A stretch of DNA of 64,000 nt from JAFLCM01 sp964510955 (lineage in GTDB: Bacteria; Planctomycetota; Phycisphaerae; Phycisphaerales; UBA1924). Position 1 is the stretch's first letter; each line of letters starts with the position of its first letter. The notes beneath the pieces are model-generated. The model did no database searches. It worked only from the letters and a program-made list of their open reading frames with translations, and was not told where the DNA came from. Both the position numbers and the translations under genes were made by a program. The stretch is from assembly GCA_964510955.1 (NCBI GenBank), contig CAZEDW010000010.1:1-64000 (forward strand), written 5' to 3'. This document shows, one piece after another, positions 8,991-17,332 of this stretch.

Positions 8991-9641
8991 ATGCGCCACG
9001 TCATCGCTCCGATTGTGTTCGCCGCCGCGCTGGCTCACGGCGCGGCCGCTGAGACCGCAAGCCTTCGATTCGCGCGCCCCGCGCCGACCGATCAGCCCGC
9101 GCCCAGCGACGAGCAGAAGGCTCTGGCGAAGGCGCTCGAGCCATCGCTCCGCTTTGGTGACAAAGGTTGGTGGGGCTGGTCCGTCGGCGGCGGGGTGGCG
9201 TTCAGTTCTGAGAGCACCGATTACAACGCGGTCGTGACGTTTCACCATTTCCTCGCCGACACGTTCGAGATCAACTTCGGCGTGGGCGGCTGGTTCTACG
9301 ACCAGGATGAAGGCGACCAGGCCGTCGGCGTGAACCCGGCGCTGGGGTTTCGCTGGCACTTCTGGATGCCCAAGGAGAAGGCCGATCGCTCGTGGAGCGT
9401 GTACGCCGACGTGGGCATCGGCATGGTGTTCACCGACGAGAGGGTCCCGCCCGAGGGGACGCGGTACAACTTCACGCCCCGCGCCGGCGTGGGCGCGACG
9501 ATTGCGCTGGGTGACTCCGGCACGCGCCTGGACGTGGGTGTGCGCTGGGCCCACGTCTCCAACGCCTCGACGAGCGGCACCGACGACAACCCTTCGCGCG
9601 ACTCGCCGATGGTCTACGCGGGGGTGATGTTCCCGTTCTGA
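8991..9641 (+). CDS. PagL-like lipid A deacylase / outer-membrane barrel
   Basis: A 216-residue protein with a signal peptide (MRHVIAPIVFAAALAHGAAA) and alternating aromatic/polar strands ending in phenylalanine (VYAGVMFPF), as in outer-membrane beta-barrels. The C-terminal third holds RWAHVSNAST, which matches the HxSN motif carrying the catalytic His and Ser of PagL lipid A 3-O-deacylases (acyloxyacyl hydrolase family, PF09411). It would remove the 3-O-linked acyl chain from lipid A in the outer membrane. Length is slightly above PagL (about 170-190 residues) because of a Pro-rich linker after the signal. Activity is inferred from the motif only. Confidence 0.68.
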   Translation: MRHVIAPIVFAAALAHGAAAETASLRFARPAPTDQPAPSDEQKALAKALEPSLRFGDKGWWGWSVGGGVAFSSESTDYNAVVTFHHFLADTFEINFGVGGWFYDQDEGDQAVGVNPALGFRWHFWMPKEKADRSWSVYADVGIGMVFTDERVPPEGTRYNFTPRAGVGATIALGDSGTRLDVGVRWAHVSNASTSGTDDNPSRDSPMVYAGVMFPF

Positions 9642-9747
9642 AGGGGAATTACCGCGGGGGCGCGGCGTGTGCGGATTGGAGATTCGGAGTCGGTTGACGG
9701 GCTCGCTCGGCCATCTCCTCGCCGCCGCGGTGAACCTGTTCGGCAGA

Positions 9748-10308
9748 TCATCGCGACCGGCCGACGCGCCCCTGCGACGGGAACCCGAAAGCCGGCTTGA
9801 GGAAGCCCAGCACGGGCGCGACGAGCAGGGCCGCCGCGCCGGAATAGAACGCCGACAGGATCTGGACCCCCAGCTCGCTGGTGGCGCGCCCGAGTTCGAG
9901 CGAGTCGTACGCGGAACGGGTCTTGAGCAGCGTCACGATCACGACGCCCGCGACGCACCCGCCGACGCAGCTCATGACCGCCACCGCGACGGCGTTTCGC
10001 CGGAACATCCACGCCCGCAGCATGTAGGCGGTGTACCCCGCCGTCAGCATGCCGAGTGCCCTGGGGCCCAGGACGGTGATGGTGTCGCCTGAAGTTGTGG
10101 CCACGTTGGTGACCAGGTCGGCGGCGGCGCCGATGGCCAGAGCGAACCACAGCGCCGCCCCGCGCCGCGCCCAGGTGGCCACGAAGATCACCAGGATGAG
10201 CACGAAGCTGGGCAGGATCGGGGCCGTGCCCGCCTGCAGCGCATCGCGCAGGCCCAGGTCGGCGCCCAGGGCGATCCACGCGGCGACCACGCCCAGCAGC
10301 CAGTTCAA
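9748..10308 (-). CDS. mreD: Rod-shape-determining protein MreD
   Basis: A 186-residue membrane protein with about five transmembrane helices, the first directly at the N-terminus (LLGVVAAWIALGADLGLRDA). MreD is poorly conserved; identification rests on size, topology and its place directly behind mreC. The TTG at 10308 overlaps the mreC TGA (TTGA), so it is translationally coupled. MreD works with MreB, MreC, RodA and PBP2 in the elongation complex at the inner membrane. The 106-base stretch between its stop and the PagL-like gene holds no gene, only a short AT-poor repeat-like arm (GATTGGAGATTCGGAGTC) near 9675-9693. Confidence 0.78.
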   Translation of the reverse strand: MNWLLGVVAAWIALGADLGLRDALQAGTAPILPSFVLILVIFVATWARRGAALWFALAIGAAADLVTNVATTSGDTITVLGPRALGMLTAGYTAYMLRAWMFRRNAVAVAVMSCVGGCVAGVVIVTLLKTRSAYDSLELGRATSELGVQILSAFYSGAAALLVAPVLGFLKPAFGFPSQGRVGRSR

Positions 10309-11228
10309 GGCGCACCCCCGGTGCCCGCGGGGCCGCTTCGGCGCGCCGACTGCTCCGCCCAACGGATGATGACACTCTTGACGCGGGAGATGTCCGTGTC
10401 GGGTCGCACCACGATCCTCCGGAACAGCGGGTTGCTCCCCGGCTCGACACGCACCACCCGCCCCAGCACGAGCATCCGGGCGGCGTCGGGCCAGGTATCG
10501 TCGATACACCGGACCAGCATCCCCGGCTGCATCAGCGCCGCGGCGTCCTCTTTCACATTCTCATCCACCAGCGAGCCGTCGCCCACCGCCAGGAGCTGGC
10601 ACCGCGGGAAGCTCAGCAGCTGCGCCGCCGTGAAGGGGCCCTCGGGCATGACACATCCCACGACGAAAACGAACTCGTCCGTGGTCCGTGCCCGTCCGCC
10701 GGGAGGCTTGTGGGTCAGCAGGCGGAAGGCCGTGACGTTGGTGCGCACGTCGGTGGCGACGCCGACGAGCTGCTCGCTCCGGCGCGCCACCGCCACGGCG
10801 CCCTTTCGTACTCCGTCGGCGGCGCCCCTGGCCACGTCAACGGTGCCCGAGGCGGCGTCGGAGCCGACCCGCGTACCTTCGAGCCTCTTCAGCCCGGGCG
10901 GGGCCGCGAACGCGCCGCCCTGCAGGTCCTTCACCAGCGATTCGAGCTCCGCGACCCGGTCCACCGCCCGCGCGTAGAGCCACTTGAGCTCGTCGCGGTC
11001 GCGCGCGATCGCCTCTTCCGACTCGGTCGGCTCCGGGCTGCGCCCCTCGGGCCGGAGCCACACCGACAGAGCAGCGAACGGCCCGCTGGCCGGGCGGATG
11101 ACCACGTCCACCGGGTTCCTCAGCCCCCGCACCCACCCCGAGTACTTCGTGGGTAGCAGCGACAGCACGAGCAGCGCGAGCACGCTCAGCAGCAGGAGGT
11201 TGCGTGAACTGGTCAGGCCGCGGGGCAT
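10305..11228 (-). CDS. mreC: Rod-shape-determining protein MreC
   Basis: A 307-residue bitopic protein: one N-terminal transmembrane helix (LLLLSVLALLVLSLLPTKYS), a short coiled coil (about residues 70-105, DRDELKWLYARAVDRVAELE), then the periplasmic beta domain. That domain has recognisable MreC features such as a GTVDVARGAADGVRKG turn and the final EPGSNPLFRRIVVRPDTDIS strand pair. MreC is the periplasmic scaffold that activates PBP2 in the rod complex. The N-terminal basic residues fit an inside-anchored start at the ATG 11228. It lies between mreB and mreD in the usual gene order; the mreB-mreC gap is 138 bases and carries an inverted repeat. Confidence 0.88.
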   Translation of the reverse strand: MPRGLTSSRNLLLLSVLALLVLSLLPTKYSGWVRGLRNPVDVVIRPASGPFAALSVWLRPEGRSPEPTESEEAIARDRDELKWLYARAVDRVAELESLVKDLQGGAFAAPPGLKRLEGTRVGSDAASGTVDVARGAADGVRKGAVAVARRSEQLVGVATDVRTNVTAFRLLTHKPPGGRARTTDEFVFVVGCVMPEGPFTAAQLLSFPRCQLLAVGDGSLVDENVKEDAAALMQPGMLVRCIDDTWPDAARMLVLGRVVRVEPGSNPLFRRIVVRPDTDISRVKSVIIRWAEQSARRSGPAGTGGAP

Positions 11229-11238
11229 GCGCTGCGCT

Positions 11239-11345
11239 CGAAAGCGAGAAATGAAAAGAGAAAAGCGAAAACGAAGAACCCCGATGACGGGGCTGTGCTC
11301 GGGGTCAATCTGAATTTTCGCTTTTCGATTTTCACTTTTCGCTTT
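11239..11345. repeat. Intergenic inverted low-complexity repeat (mreC-mreB)
   Basis: The left arm 11239-11276 is a purine-rich run of GAAAAGCGAAAA-type units; the right arm 11312-11345 is its imperfect inverse. Aligned, the arms share AAAGCGA.AA.TGAAAA and AAAAGCGAAAA blocks. The 35-base spacer has its own small hairpin (CCCCG ATGA CGGGG). The right arm is also repeated at 31961-31994 with roughly 28 of 34 bases identical by eye. A GC hairpin (GCGGCCCC TTCCGG GGGGCCGC, 11346-11367) follows immediately and touches the mreB stop. Confidence 0.8.
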
Positions 11346-11366
11346 GCGGCCCCTTCCGGGGGGCCG

Positions 11367-12416
11367 CTACTGGTCCATGCTGCCGTCGATCGTCGAGCGC
11401 CAGGACTCGAAGTTCTCGAGGAACTGGTTGGTCCCGCGGGCGACGCAGGTGAGCGGGTCGTCGGCGATGACGGTCTTCATGCCGGTGCGCTTCTCGATGA
11501 CCACGTCGATGCCCCGCAAGAGCGCCCCGCCGCCGGCCAGGGTCACGCCGTTCACCACCAGGTCCGCCGCCAGTTCCGGCTCTGCCCGCTCGAGCGTCCG
11601 CAGCACCGCCTGGGTGATGGCCCCGACCGGCTCCTGCAGGGCCTCGCGGATCTCTTCGCTGGTGACGGTGGTCTTGCGCGGCAGGCCCGAGACCATGTCG
11701 CGTCCGCGGACCTCCATGGTGGTCTCGGGGCCGACGGGCGCCGCCGAGCCGATCTCCAGTTTCACCCGTTCGGCGGTCTGCTCGCCGATCACCAGGTTGA
11801 AGGCCTTCTTCATGTGGCTGATGATCGCCTCGTCCATGTCATCGCCGGCGACGCGGAGGCTCTCGCAGGCCGCGATGTCGGCCAGCGACAGGATCGCCAC
11901 GTCGGTCGTGCCGCCACCGATGTCCACGATCATGCTGGCGGTCGCCTCGGCGAACGGCAGCCCGGCTCCGATCGCCGCGGCCAAAGGCTCCTCCACCAGG
12001 AACACCAGGCGGGCGCCGGCGTGGATGGCCGATTGCTTGACGGCGGTCTTCTCCACCTCGGTGATCCCGCTGGGCACAGCGATGATGACGCGCGGGCCGA
12101 CGAACCGGCCGCGTCCGTTCACCTTGCGGATGAAGTAGCTCAGCATCGCCTCGGTGATGTCGAAGTCCGAGATGACGCCTTCCTTGAGGGGGCGGATGGC
12201 GGTGATGGAGCCCGGCGTCTTGCCGAGCATCTCCTTGGCCTTCCAGCCCACCGCCTCGCCGTTGTTCAGAACGATGTTGGTCCCCTTGCGCACCGCGACC
12301 ACCGAGGGCTCGTTGAGGACGATCCCCTCGCCACGGACCGCGACCAGGGTGTTGCAGGTACCCAGGTCGATTCCCATGTCCACACTGAACCAACTGAGGA
12401 TGTCGTCGAGCAGCAA
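11367..12416 (-). CDS. mreB: Actin-like rod-shape protein MreB
   Basis: A 349-residue bacterial actin. The phosphate-1 loop appears at the N-terminus (MGIDLGTCNTLVAVRGEG), phosphate-2 as IVDIGGGTTDVAILSLADIA near residue 160, and the adenosine loop as TLAGGGALLRGIDVVIEK near residue 295. It polymerises under the inner membrane and directs lateral wall synthesis. The start is a TTG at 12416, chosen because it supplies the hydrophobic/amphipathic N-terminal segment (LLDDILSWFSVD) typical of MreB; the internal ATG at M14 would remove it. It heads the mreBCD cluster. Confidence 0.93.
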   Translation of the reverse strand: MLLDDILSWFSVDMGIDLGTCNTLVAVRGEGIVLNEPSVVAVRKGTNIVLNNGEAVGWKAKEMLGKTPGSITAIRPLKEGVISDFDITEAMLSYFIRKVNGRGRFVGPRVIIAVPSGITEVEKTAVKQSAIHAGARLVFLVEEPLAAAIGAGLPFAEATASMIVDIGGGTTDVAILSLADIAACESLRVAGDDMDEAIISHMKKAFNLVIGEQTAERVKLEIGSAAPVGPETTMEVRGRDMVSGLPRKTTVTSEEIREALQEPVGAITQAVLRTLERAEPELAADLVVNGVTLAGGGALLRGIDVVIEKRTGMKTVIADDPLTCVARGTNQFLENFESWRSTIDGSMDQ

Positions 12417-12455
12417 GGGGGGCTCCGGGGGCCGGGGGCCGGGGGGGAACGGCGG
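12417..12455. repeat. G-tract repeat upstream of mreB
   Basis: A run of GGGGGCC-type units just 5' of the mreB start (C-rich on the mreB coding strand). It resembles the GGGGGGCCGG run at 17306-17332. Four or more G-runs make a quadruplex possible, but no regulatory role is shown. The rest of the 157-base gap to the methyltransferase stop holds nothing I recognise. Confidence 0.5.
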
Positions 12456-12573
12456 AAGGAGGCGAAAGAAGCGACGAACGAGGCCAAGGCGCGCGGCAAC
12501 CGGCCGCGGCGAGGCGTGACTCTAGCGCACTTTATCGGGCCGCACGCCCCCAGTCTCGCAATAGTCGACCCGG

Positions 12574-13857
12574 TCATCCCCCGGGGGGAGCCGGCCGCCT
12601 CAGCACCACGCCGGTCTGCCCATCGATGAGATCTGGCAGGAACTCGAGAACATCGAGGGCGAAGCTCCAGCGCCGACGGACCCCCTGGGTATGCCAGAAG
12701 GACTGCGCGTGGGGCCCCAGGCCGTGGGTGACAAAGTCGTCACTGAGGGGGTGGGAGAAGTCCAGCCGGGGGCACAGGGTAGTGAGCATCCAGCCCGGCT
12801 CGGCCGCGCAGCGGGCCCAGACCCGCTCGTCGTTGATCGTCGCCACCAAGACCCCCCCGGGGCGGAGGATGCGCCGAAGCTCCATCAGCCACGCGTCAAA
12901 GTGGTCCGAGAGGTGGGTGAACACGCTGACGGCGTAGACCAGGTCGAACGCGCCGGTTTCCAGGGGCAGCGAGGGGGTGGTGGTGGATCGGAACAGGCGC
13001 AGCGGGGGGGCGAGGTGGGCCGCGGCCCAGTTGATGCTCCAGGCGTCGATGTCGCACCCCCAGCACGCCGCTCCGATGACCAGGTCCGGCATGTGGCGCA
13101 GCACCCGACCACTGGAACAGCCCCATTCGAGAATGGCGCTGCACGGGGACCCCGCGAGGTGGGGCCGGGCGGCCCGCAGGATCGCCTCGGCGGCGGCGCG
13201 CCCGCGCGAAAGGTAGTCCACGGCGCGCCCGTCGTAACCGGATCGTGCCCCATCGGGCGGTACGGGCAGGGGCTGGCCCGGCGAACGGGATTCCACGCGG
13301 GGCAGGCGGCGGACCGTCGTGAACTCCCCCACCTGCTCCTCGGTCAGCGTGCCCGGCGCCAGTGTGGCCAGGCGGGTGAACATCTCATCGTGAGAGCCGT
13401 CGTACGGCCCCGGCGGCAGGGACTCGTAGAGTCGGATCACCCTGGCGCTTCCCGCCCACGCCGCGGCACGGGCCGCCAGCCGCTCCTCGATGGAATCGGA
13501 GGACACAACGACCGCCGCGAGGGTGCGCGGGTCAGCATCGGCCATGCGACGGACTCCGATGCCCGCAATTTCGCGCCGGGCACCCGGCTCGTCGTCCAGC
13601 ACCGCCGCCACGGGCGGTCCGTCGGCGTGGACCCGGACAGTCTCCAGCAGCCAACGGGTGTGACGCCCGGCGGGGTAGACCGCGATGGGGGCGCCAGTCT
13701 GCTGCGCGAATACCTCGCGCCAGCGCCGACGCACGAACTGCGCCCTCGGGGTGTCCGTGGGACGGGTCACGATTTCATCATCGACCCGACGAACGCACAC
13801 GCAGCAGCGTTCCCCCGGGGCAACGCGACGATTCGAGGACTCATCTTCGGCGTGCAA
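12574..13857 (-). CDS. Two-domain SAM-dependent methyltransferase
   Basis: A 427-residue protein. The C-terminal half is a class I methyltransferase (Methyltransf_11/12): motif I ILEWGCSSGRVLRHMPD near residue 240, an acidic post-I strand (WGCDIDAWSINWA), motif IV/V FDLVYAVSVFTHLSD and the late LRRILRPGGVLVATIN. The first 170 residues form a separate alpha/beta domain (PIAVYPAGRHTRWLLE, PVAAVLDDEPGARR), Rossmann-like in pattern and often seen in front of sugar or small-molecule methyltransferases. The substrate is unknown. The start is uncertain: ATG 13857 or a GTG at 13770, neither with a strong ribosome binding site. Confidence 0.75.
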   Translation of the reverse strand: MHAEDESSNRRVAPGERCCVCVRRVDDEIVTRPTDTPRAQFVRRRWREVFAQQTGAPIAVYPAGRHTRWLLETVRVHADGPPVAAVLDDEPGARREIAGIGVRRMADADPRTLAAVVVSSDSIEERLAARAAAWAGSARVIRLYESLPPGPYDGSHDEMFTRLATLAPGTLTEEQVGEFTTVRRLPRVESRSPGQPLPVPPDGARSGYDGRAVDYLSRGRAAAEAILRAARPHLAGSPCSAILEWGCSSGRVLRHMPDLVIGAACWGCDIDAWSINWAAAHLAPPLRLFRSTTTPSLPLETGAFDLVYAVSVFTHLSDHFDAWLMELRRILRPGGVLVATINDERVWARCAAEPGWMLTTLCPRLDFSHPLSDDFVTHGLGPHAQSFWHTQGVRRRWSFALDVLEFLPDLIDGQTGVVLRRPAPPGG

Positions 13858-13884
13858 ACGCGTGCGAATCGCCTTTGGGCATGT

Positions 13885-14454
13885 TTACGCGACCGCGGCG
13901 TGCGGCCACAGCCAGCCGAACATGCCCGCGGTGAGCCCGGTGTAGACCAGCCCGTCGAACACGCGTCCGGGAAGTTGCGACCACGGCATGCCGTGCCAGA
14001 CGCACAGCGGGATTGAGTACCCCGCGAAGGCCAGGAAGCTGGTGGCTCCGGCCACGCGGAAGACCTTGAGGTAGTCCGAACCGGAGATCAGCCCGGCGTG
14101 CGAGGTGATGTATGCCACGAACACCTCGACCAGCAGGATGTGCACGAGCCACATCGCCAGCATCTTGCCCATGTTGGGTTTGGGGAGCACGATCAGCGAC
14201 GCCCAGGGGCCGTTCTTCTGTTTCTCCTGTGTGGCGGGGTCGGGCTTGCCGCCGTGCTGGCACCACGGCATGAAGTAGACGCCCGGTGCGAACCCGGCGC
14301 TCTTGATGAAGTCCATCAGCCGCCCCTCGTGCTCGCCGCAGCTCTTGTAGTCCTTCTTGTGGATGGGCAGGGCCATCCAGATGACCGAGCTGGCGATGAA
14401 CACGGTGACGGCGCTGGCGAGAATCGGCATCCAAAGCTGCGCAAGGCTGACCAT
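13885..14454 (-). CDS. Conserved uncharacterised membrane protein
   Basis: A 189-residue integral membrane protein: one N-terminal helix (ILASAVTVFIASSVIWMALP), a soluble loop with a short charged motif (HKKDYKSCGEHE, then PGVYFMPWC), then three C-terminal helices ending in a conserved-looking FDGLVYTGLTAGMFGWLWP. The arrangement matches a widespread but unnamed bacterial family of about 190 residues whose loop carries H.xDY and PPG.Y motifs; I recognise it from pattern only. The ATG at 14454 has AAGGAG about 9 bases upstream, which decides the start over upstream in-frame ATGs. Confidence 0.68.
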   Translation of the reverse strand: MVSLAQLWMPILASAVTVFIASSVIWMALPIHKKDYKSCGEHEGRLMDFIKSAGFAPGVYFMPWCQHGGKPDPATQEKQKNGPWASLIVLPKPNMGKMLAMWLVHILLVEVFVAYITSHAGLISGSDYLKVFRVAGATSFLAFAGYSIPLCVWHGMPWSQLPGRVFDGLVYTGLTAGMFGWLWPHAAVA

Positions 14455-14630
14455 CGGCTTCTCCTTCTTCGGTTGATGCGCAACAAACCCCCCTACGCGG
14501 GCCCGGAGTTGGTGAAGGGTAACACAAGTTCTGAGAGGACTCATGGGACACCGGCGACCTATCGGGCCTCTTGGTCGGCCCAGGCCGCGAGTCGCTCCCC
14601 AAGCCATTGCCCATCCATATGATCGACCCT

Positions 14631-16259
14631 ATGGCCACCCCCGCCCCATCCCTCGCCCCCGCTCGCTCCTCTACCCCCGAGTTCGCCGACGCCCTGCTCT
14701 GCCGCCTGGGGGTGTTCGATGACCCCCGCGTGGTCGCCCCGCCGGCGGGGCTGGCGCCCTCGCAACTCCCGCCCAGCGACCCCAAAGTCGCCTGGTCATG
14801 GAACCCAGCGACGGGGCGCATCCTGGCGGGCTATCGCCTGCACAGCCGGGCCGATGCGGAGAACGCGCTGGCCCGATCAGTAGCGGCGCAGAGGGCATGG
14901 GCCGAGGTGCCGGCGCCGAAGCGCGGCGAGATCGTGCGGCGCATCGGCAACGCCTTCCGCGACAAACTCGATGACCTGGGCGCGCTGGTGACTTTGGAGA
15001 TGGGCAAGATCTTTGCCGAGGGCAAGGGTGAGGTTCAGGAGTGCGTGGACATCGCCGACTTCGCCGTCGGCCTGTCGCGCCAGTGCTACGGCCTGACCAT
15101 GCCCAGCGAGCGCCCGAAGCACCGCATGATGGAGCAGTGGCACCCGCTGGGCGCCGTGGGCGTCATCACGGCGTTCAACTTCCCCATCGCGGTGTGGGCG
15201 TGGAACGCGATGCTGGCGGCGGTGTGCGGCGACAGCGTCTTGTGGAAGCCCAGCCTGTTCACGCCGTTGATCGCGGTGGCGGGAACGCGCGTGGCGCACG
15301 ACGTGATGCGCTCGCAGGACATCTTCCGACCATCAGGCGCGGTCAAGCCCGAGGATCTGTTCACGCTGGTCATCGGCAACGACGCCGAAGTGGGGGAGTT
15401 CCTGGTCGCCGACCATCGGCTACCGCTCATCAGCGCCACCGGGAGTTGCCGCATGGGCAAGCGGGTGGGCCAGGTGGTGGCGGGGCGGGTGGGGCGGTGC
15501 CTGCTGGAACTGGGCGGCAACAATGCGATCATTGTGATGCCAGACGCGGACATCGACCTGACCACCCGGGCCGTGGTGTTCGGCGCCGTCGGGACCGCAG
15601 GGCAGCGCTGCACCAGCACGCGTCGCGTGCTGTGCGTGGGTGGCACCGCCGACAAGCTCGTGCCGCGCCTGCTCAACGCTTACAAGACGGTGAAGATCGG
15701 CGACCCCATGGCCGAGGGCACGCTGATGGGCCCGCTCATCCACGACAACGCCGTGCAGCAGATGCGCGCCGCGATCGTGAGGGCGACCGAGGAGGGCTGC
15801 CAGGTGCTCGCCGGCGGCGTGCCGGGCATCGAGCGCTTCACGCACACCTGTGGCCACTTCGTCGAGCCGACCATCGTGCGGGTGCCCAAGGGCAAGGTTC
15901 CGAACATCACCCGCGAAGAGACCTTCGCCCCCATTCTTTACATCTTCGAGTTCGACACCTTCGAGCAGGCGATGGCGGCCCACAACGACGTGCCTCAGGG
16001 CCTCAGCTCGGCGATCTTCACCGGATCGTCGCAGACCGCAGAGCGGTTCCTCAGCCACGCCGGCAGCGACTGCGGTATCGCGAACGTGAACCTCGGCACG
16101 AGCGGGGCCGAGATCGGCGGGGCCTTCGGCGGCGAGAAGGAAACCGGCGGCGGGCGCGAGTCGGGGTCTGACTCGTGGAAGGCGTACATGCGGCGGCAGA
16201 CCAACACAATCAACTATGGCGGGGATTTGCCGCTGGCGCAGGGGATTCGATTTGAGTGA
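14631..16259 (+). CDS. Aldehyde dehydrogenase, ALDH7 / aminoadipate-semialdehyde type
   Basis: A 542-residue NAD(P)-dependent aldehyde dehydrogenase. The nucleotide-binding and catalytic signatures are clear: VITAFNFPIAVWAWN, the general-base glutamate in LLELGGNNAIIVMPDADIDL, and the nucleophilic cysteine in GTAGQRCTSTRR. GGNNAI and GTAGQRCT are typical of the ALDH7 branch (L-piperidine-6-carboxylate / alpha-aminoadipic semialdehyde dehydrogenase, lysine catabolism). The C-terminal FGGEKETGGGRESGSDSWKAYMR segment is also ALDH7-like. The true substrate is inferred. ATG 14631 is preferred; ATG 14619 is equally possible because no clear ribosome binding site is present. No other lysine-degradation genes are nearby. 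Confidence 0.85.
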   Translation: MATPAPSLAPARSSTPEFADALLCRLGVFDDPRVVAPPAGLAPSQLPPSDPKVAWSWNPATGRILAGYRLHSRADAENALARSVAAQRAWAEVPAPKRGEIVRRIGNAFRDKLDDLGALVTLEMGKIFAEGKGEVQECVDIADFAVGLSRQCYGLTMPSERPKHRMMEQWHPLGAVGVITAFNFPIAVWAWNAMLAAVCGDSVLWKPSLFTPLIAVAGTRVAHDVMRSQDIFRPSGAVKPEDLFTLVIGNDAEVGEFLVADHRLPLISATGSCRMGKRVGQVVAGRVGRCLLELGGNNAIIVMPDADIDLTTRAVVFGAVGTAGQRCTSTRRVLCVGGTADKLVPRLLNAYKTVKIGDPMAEGTLMGPLIHDNAVQQMRAAIVRATEEGCQVLAGGVPGIERFTHTCGHFVEPTIVRVPKGKVPNITREETFAPILYIFEFDTFEQAMAAHNDVPQGLSSAIFTGSSQTAERFLSHAGSDCGIANVNLGTSGAEIGGAFGGEKETGGGRESGSDSWKAYMRRQTNTINYGGDLPLAQGIRFE

Positions 16260-16295
16260 ACCGTCTGCCGGTGGAACGCGTATCTTGCTGGAACG

Positions 16296-17276
16296 ATGCG
16301 AGTCCTCTCACTTGTAGGCAAGGTGTTTGCGGTTTCAGCAGCTGTAGCGTTGGCCGATGGCTGCTCGCGACATGCTGGTGAAATGGGTCCACAGCCTCTC
16401 GCTCGTGCCGAAGCAAACGACTCAGTTCATGATGTGTCGAGTTCGCCCCGCGACCTCCCCTCCCTCCCCAATACCGTCGCCTACCACGACAACTTCCTCG
16501 CCGGCGCCGCCCCCGAGGGCGACCAGGGGTTTGACACTCTGAGATCTCTCGGCGTCAAGACCGTCATCAGCGTCGACGGCGCCACACCGGATGTGGCTCT
16601 CGCCGAGCAGCGCGGCATCCGCTACATCCACTTGCCCATCGGCTACAACGGCTTCGACGAAGCGCGCAAGCTTCAACTGGTCCGTGCCGTGCGCGACGCG
16701 GTGAAGGACGGGCCGGTGTATCTCCACTGCCACCACGGCAAGCACCGCGCGGCGGGGGCGGCGGCGGCGGTCGCGGTCTCGCTGGGGTGGATGACGCCCG
16801 ACGAAGCGGTCGCCCGCATGAAAGTCTCCGGCACGGCCCCGAACTACGTGGGCCTGTACGCCTGCGCCGCCGAGGCGACGCCGGTGAGCATGGGGGTGAT
16901 CGACGCGGTGCCGGCGAGTTTCCCCTCGGTCTGGACGCCGTCGAGCCTCGTGAAGGGGATGGTCGAGATCGATGAGACGCTGGACAACCTCAAGCTGATC
17001 GAAATGGCGGATTGGGCGGCGCCGGCGGACCACCCCGACCTGGTTCCCGCGGCGGAGGCGGGCAAGCTGGCCGACCTGTTCCGCGTGCTGGCGAATGGCG
17101 AGGGCGCCATGCGCCGGCCCGAAGAGTTCGCCCGGTGGATGCGTGGGGCCGGCGAGAGCGCGCAGAAACTTGAAGACGCGCTTAACGCCGCCGGGTCCGA
17201 TGCCCCCATGGCCGCGGCTCAGTTGAAGCTCGTGGCGGCGTCGTGCAAAGAGTGCCACGCGAAGTACCGCGACTGA
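16296..17276 (+). CDS. Exported tyrosine-phosphatase / cytochrome c' fusion
   Basis: A 326-residue exported protein with an N-terminal signal (MRVLSLVGKVFAVSAAVALA, then DGC; a weak lipobox). Residues about 55-200 form a dual-specificity/tyrosine phosphatase-like domain: LRSLGVKTVISVDG, then the P-loop HCHHGKHRAA with Cys145 and Arg151 in the C-X5-R spacing, and preceding GIRYIHLPIG. Residues about 230-326 are helical and end with CKECHAKYRD, a heme c-binding CxxCH placed at the extreme C-terminus as in cytochrome c' four-helix bundles. So a periplasmic phosphatase fold is fused to a c-type heme domain. The substrate and whether the phosphatase is active are unknown; a typical Asp general acid is not obvious. 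No operon partners. Confidence 0.8.
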   Translation: MRVLSLVGKVFAVSAAVALADGCSRHAGEMGPQPLARAEANDSVHDVSSSPRDLPSLPNTVAYHDNFLAGAAPEGDQGFDTLRSLGVKTVISVDGATPDVALAEQRGIRYIHLPIGYNGFDEARKLQLVRAVRDAVKDGPVYLHCHHGKHRAAGAAAAVAVSLGWMTPDEAVARMKVSGTAPNYVGLYACAAEATPVSMGVIDAVPASFPSVWTPSSLVKGMVEIDETLDNLKLIEMADWAAPADHPDLVPAAEAGKLADLFRVLANGEGAMRRPEEFARWMRGAGESAQKLEDALNAAGSDAPMAAAQLKLVAASCKECHAKYRD

Positions 17277-17305
17277 CCAAGCTCGCCGAAGCGCGGCGTG
17301 AATGC

Positions 17306-17332
17306 GGGGGCCGGGGGGCCGGGGGGCCGGCG
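17306..17332. repeat. GC-rich GGGGGGCC repeat between convergent genes
   Basis: Three near-identical GGGGGGCC units in the 56-base gap between the convergent phosphatase-cytochrome and glycosyltransferase genes. It is similar to the run upstream of mreB at 12417-12455. It has no U tract, so it is not a classical terminator. Confidence 0.5.

Noticed and set aside
11346..11367. GC hairpin behind mreB as a rho-independent terminator
   Set aside because: Strong stem, but on the mreB strand it is followed by AAAGCGAAAAGTG, not a U tract; mreC continues downstream, so read-through is expected.
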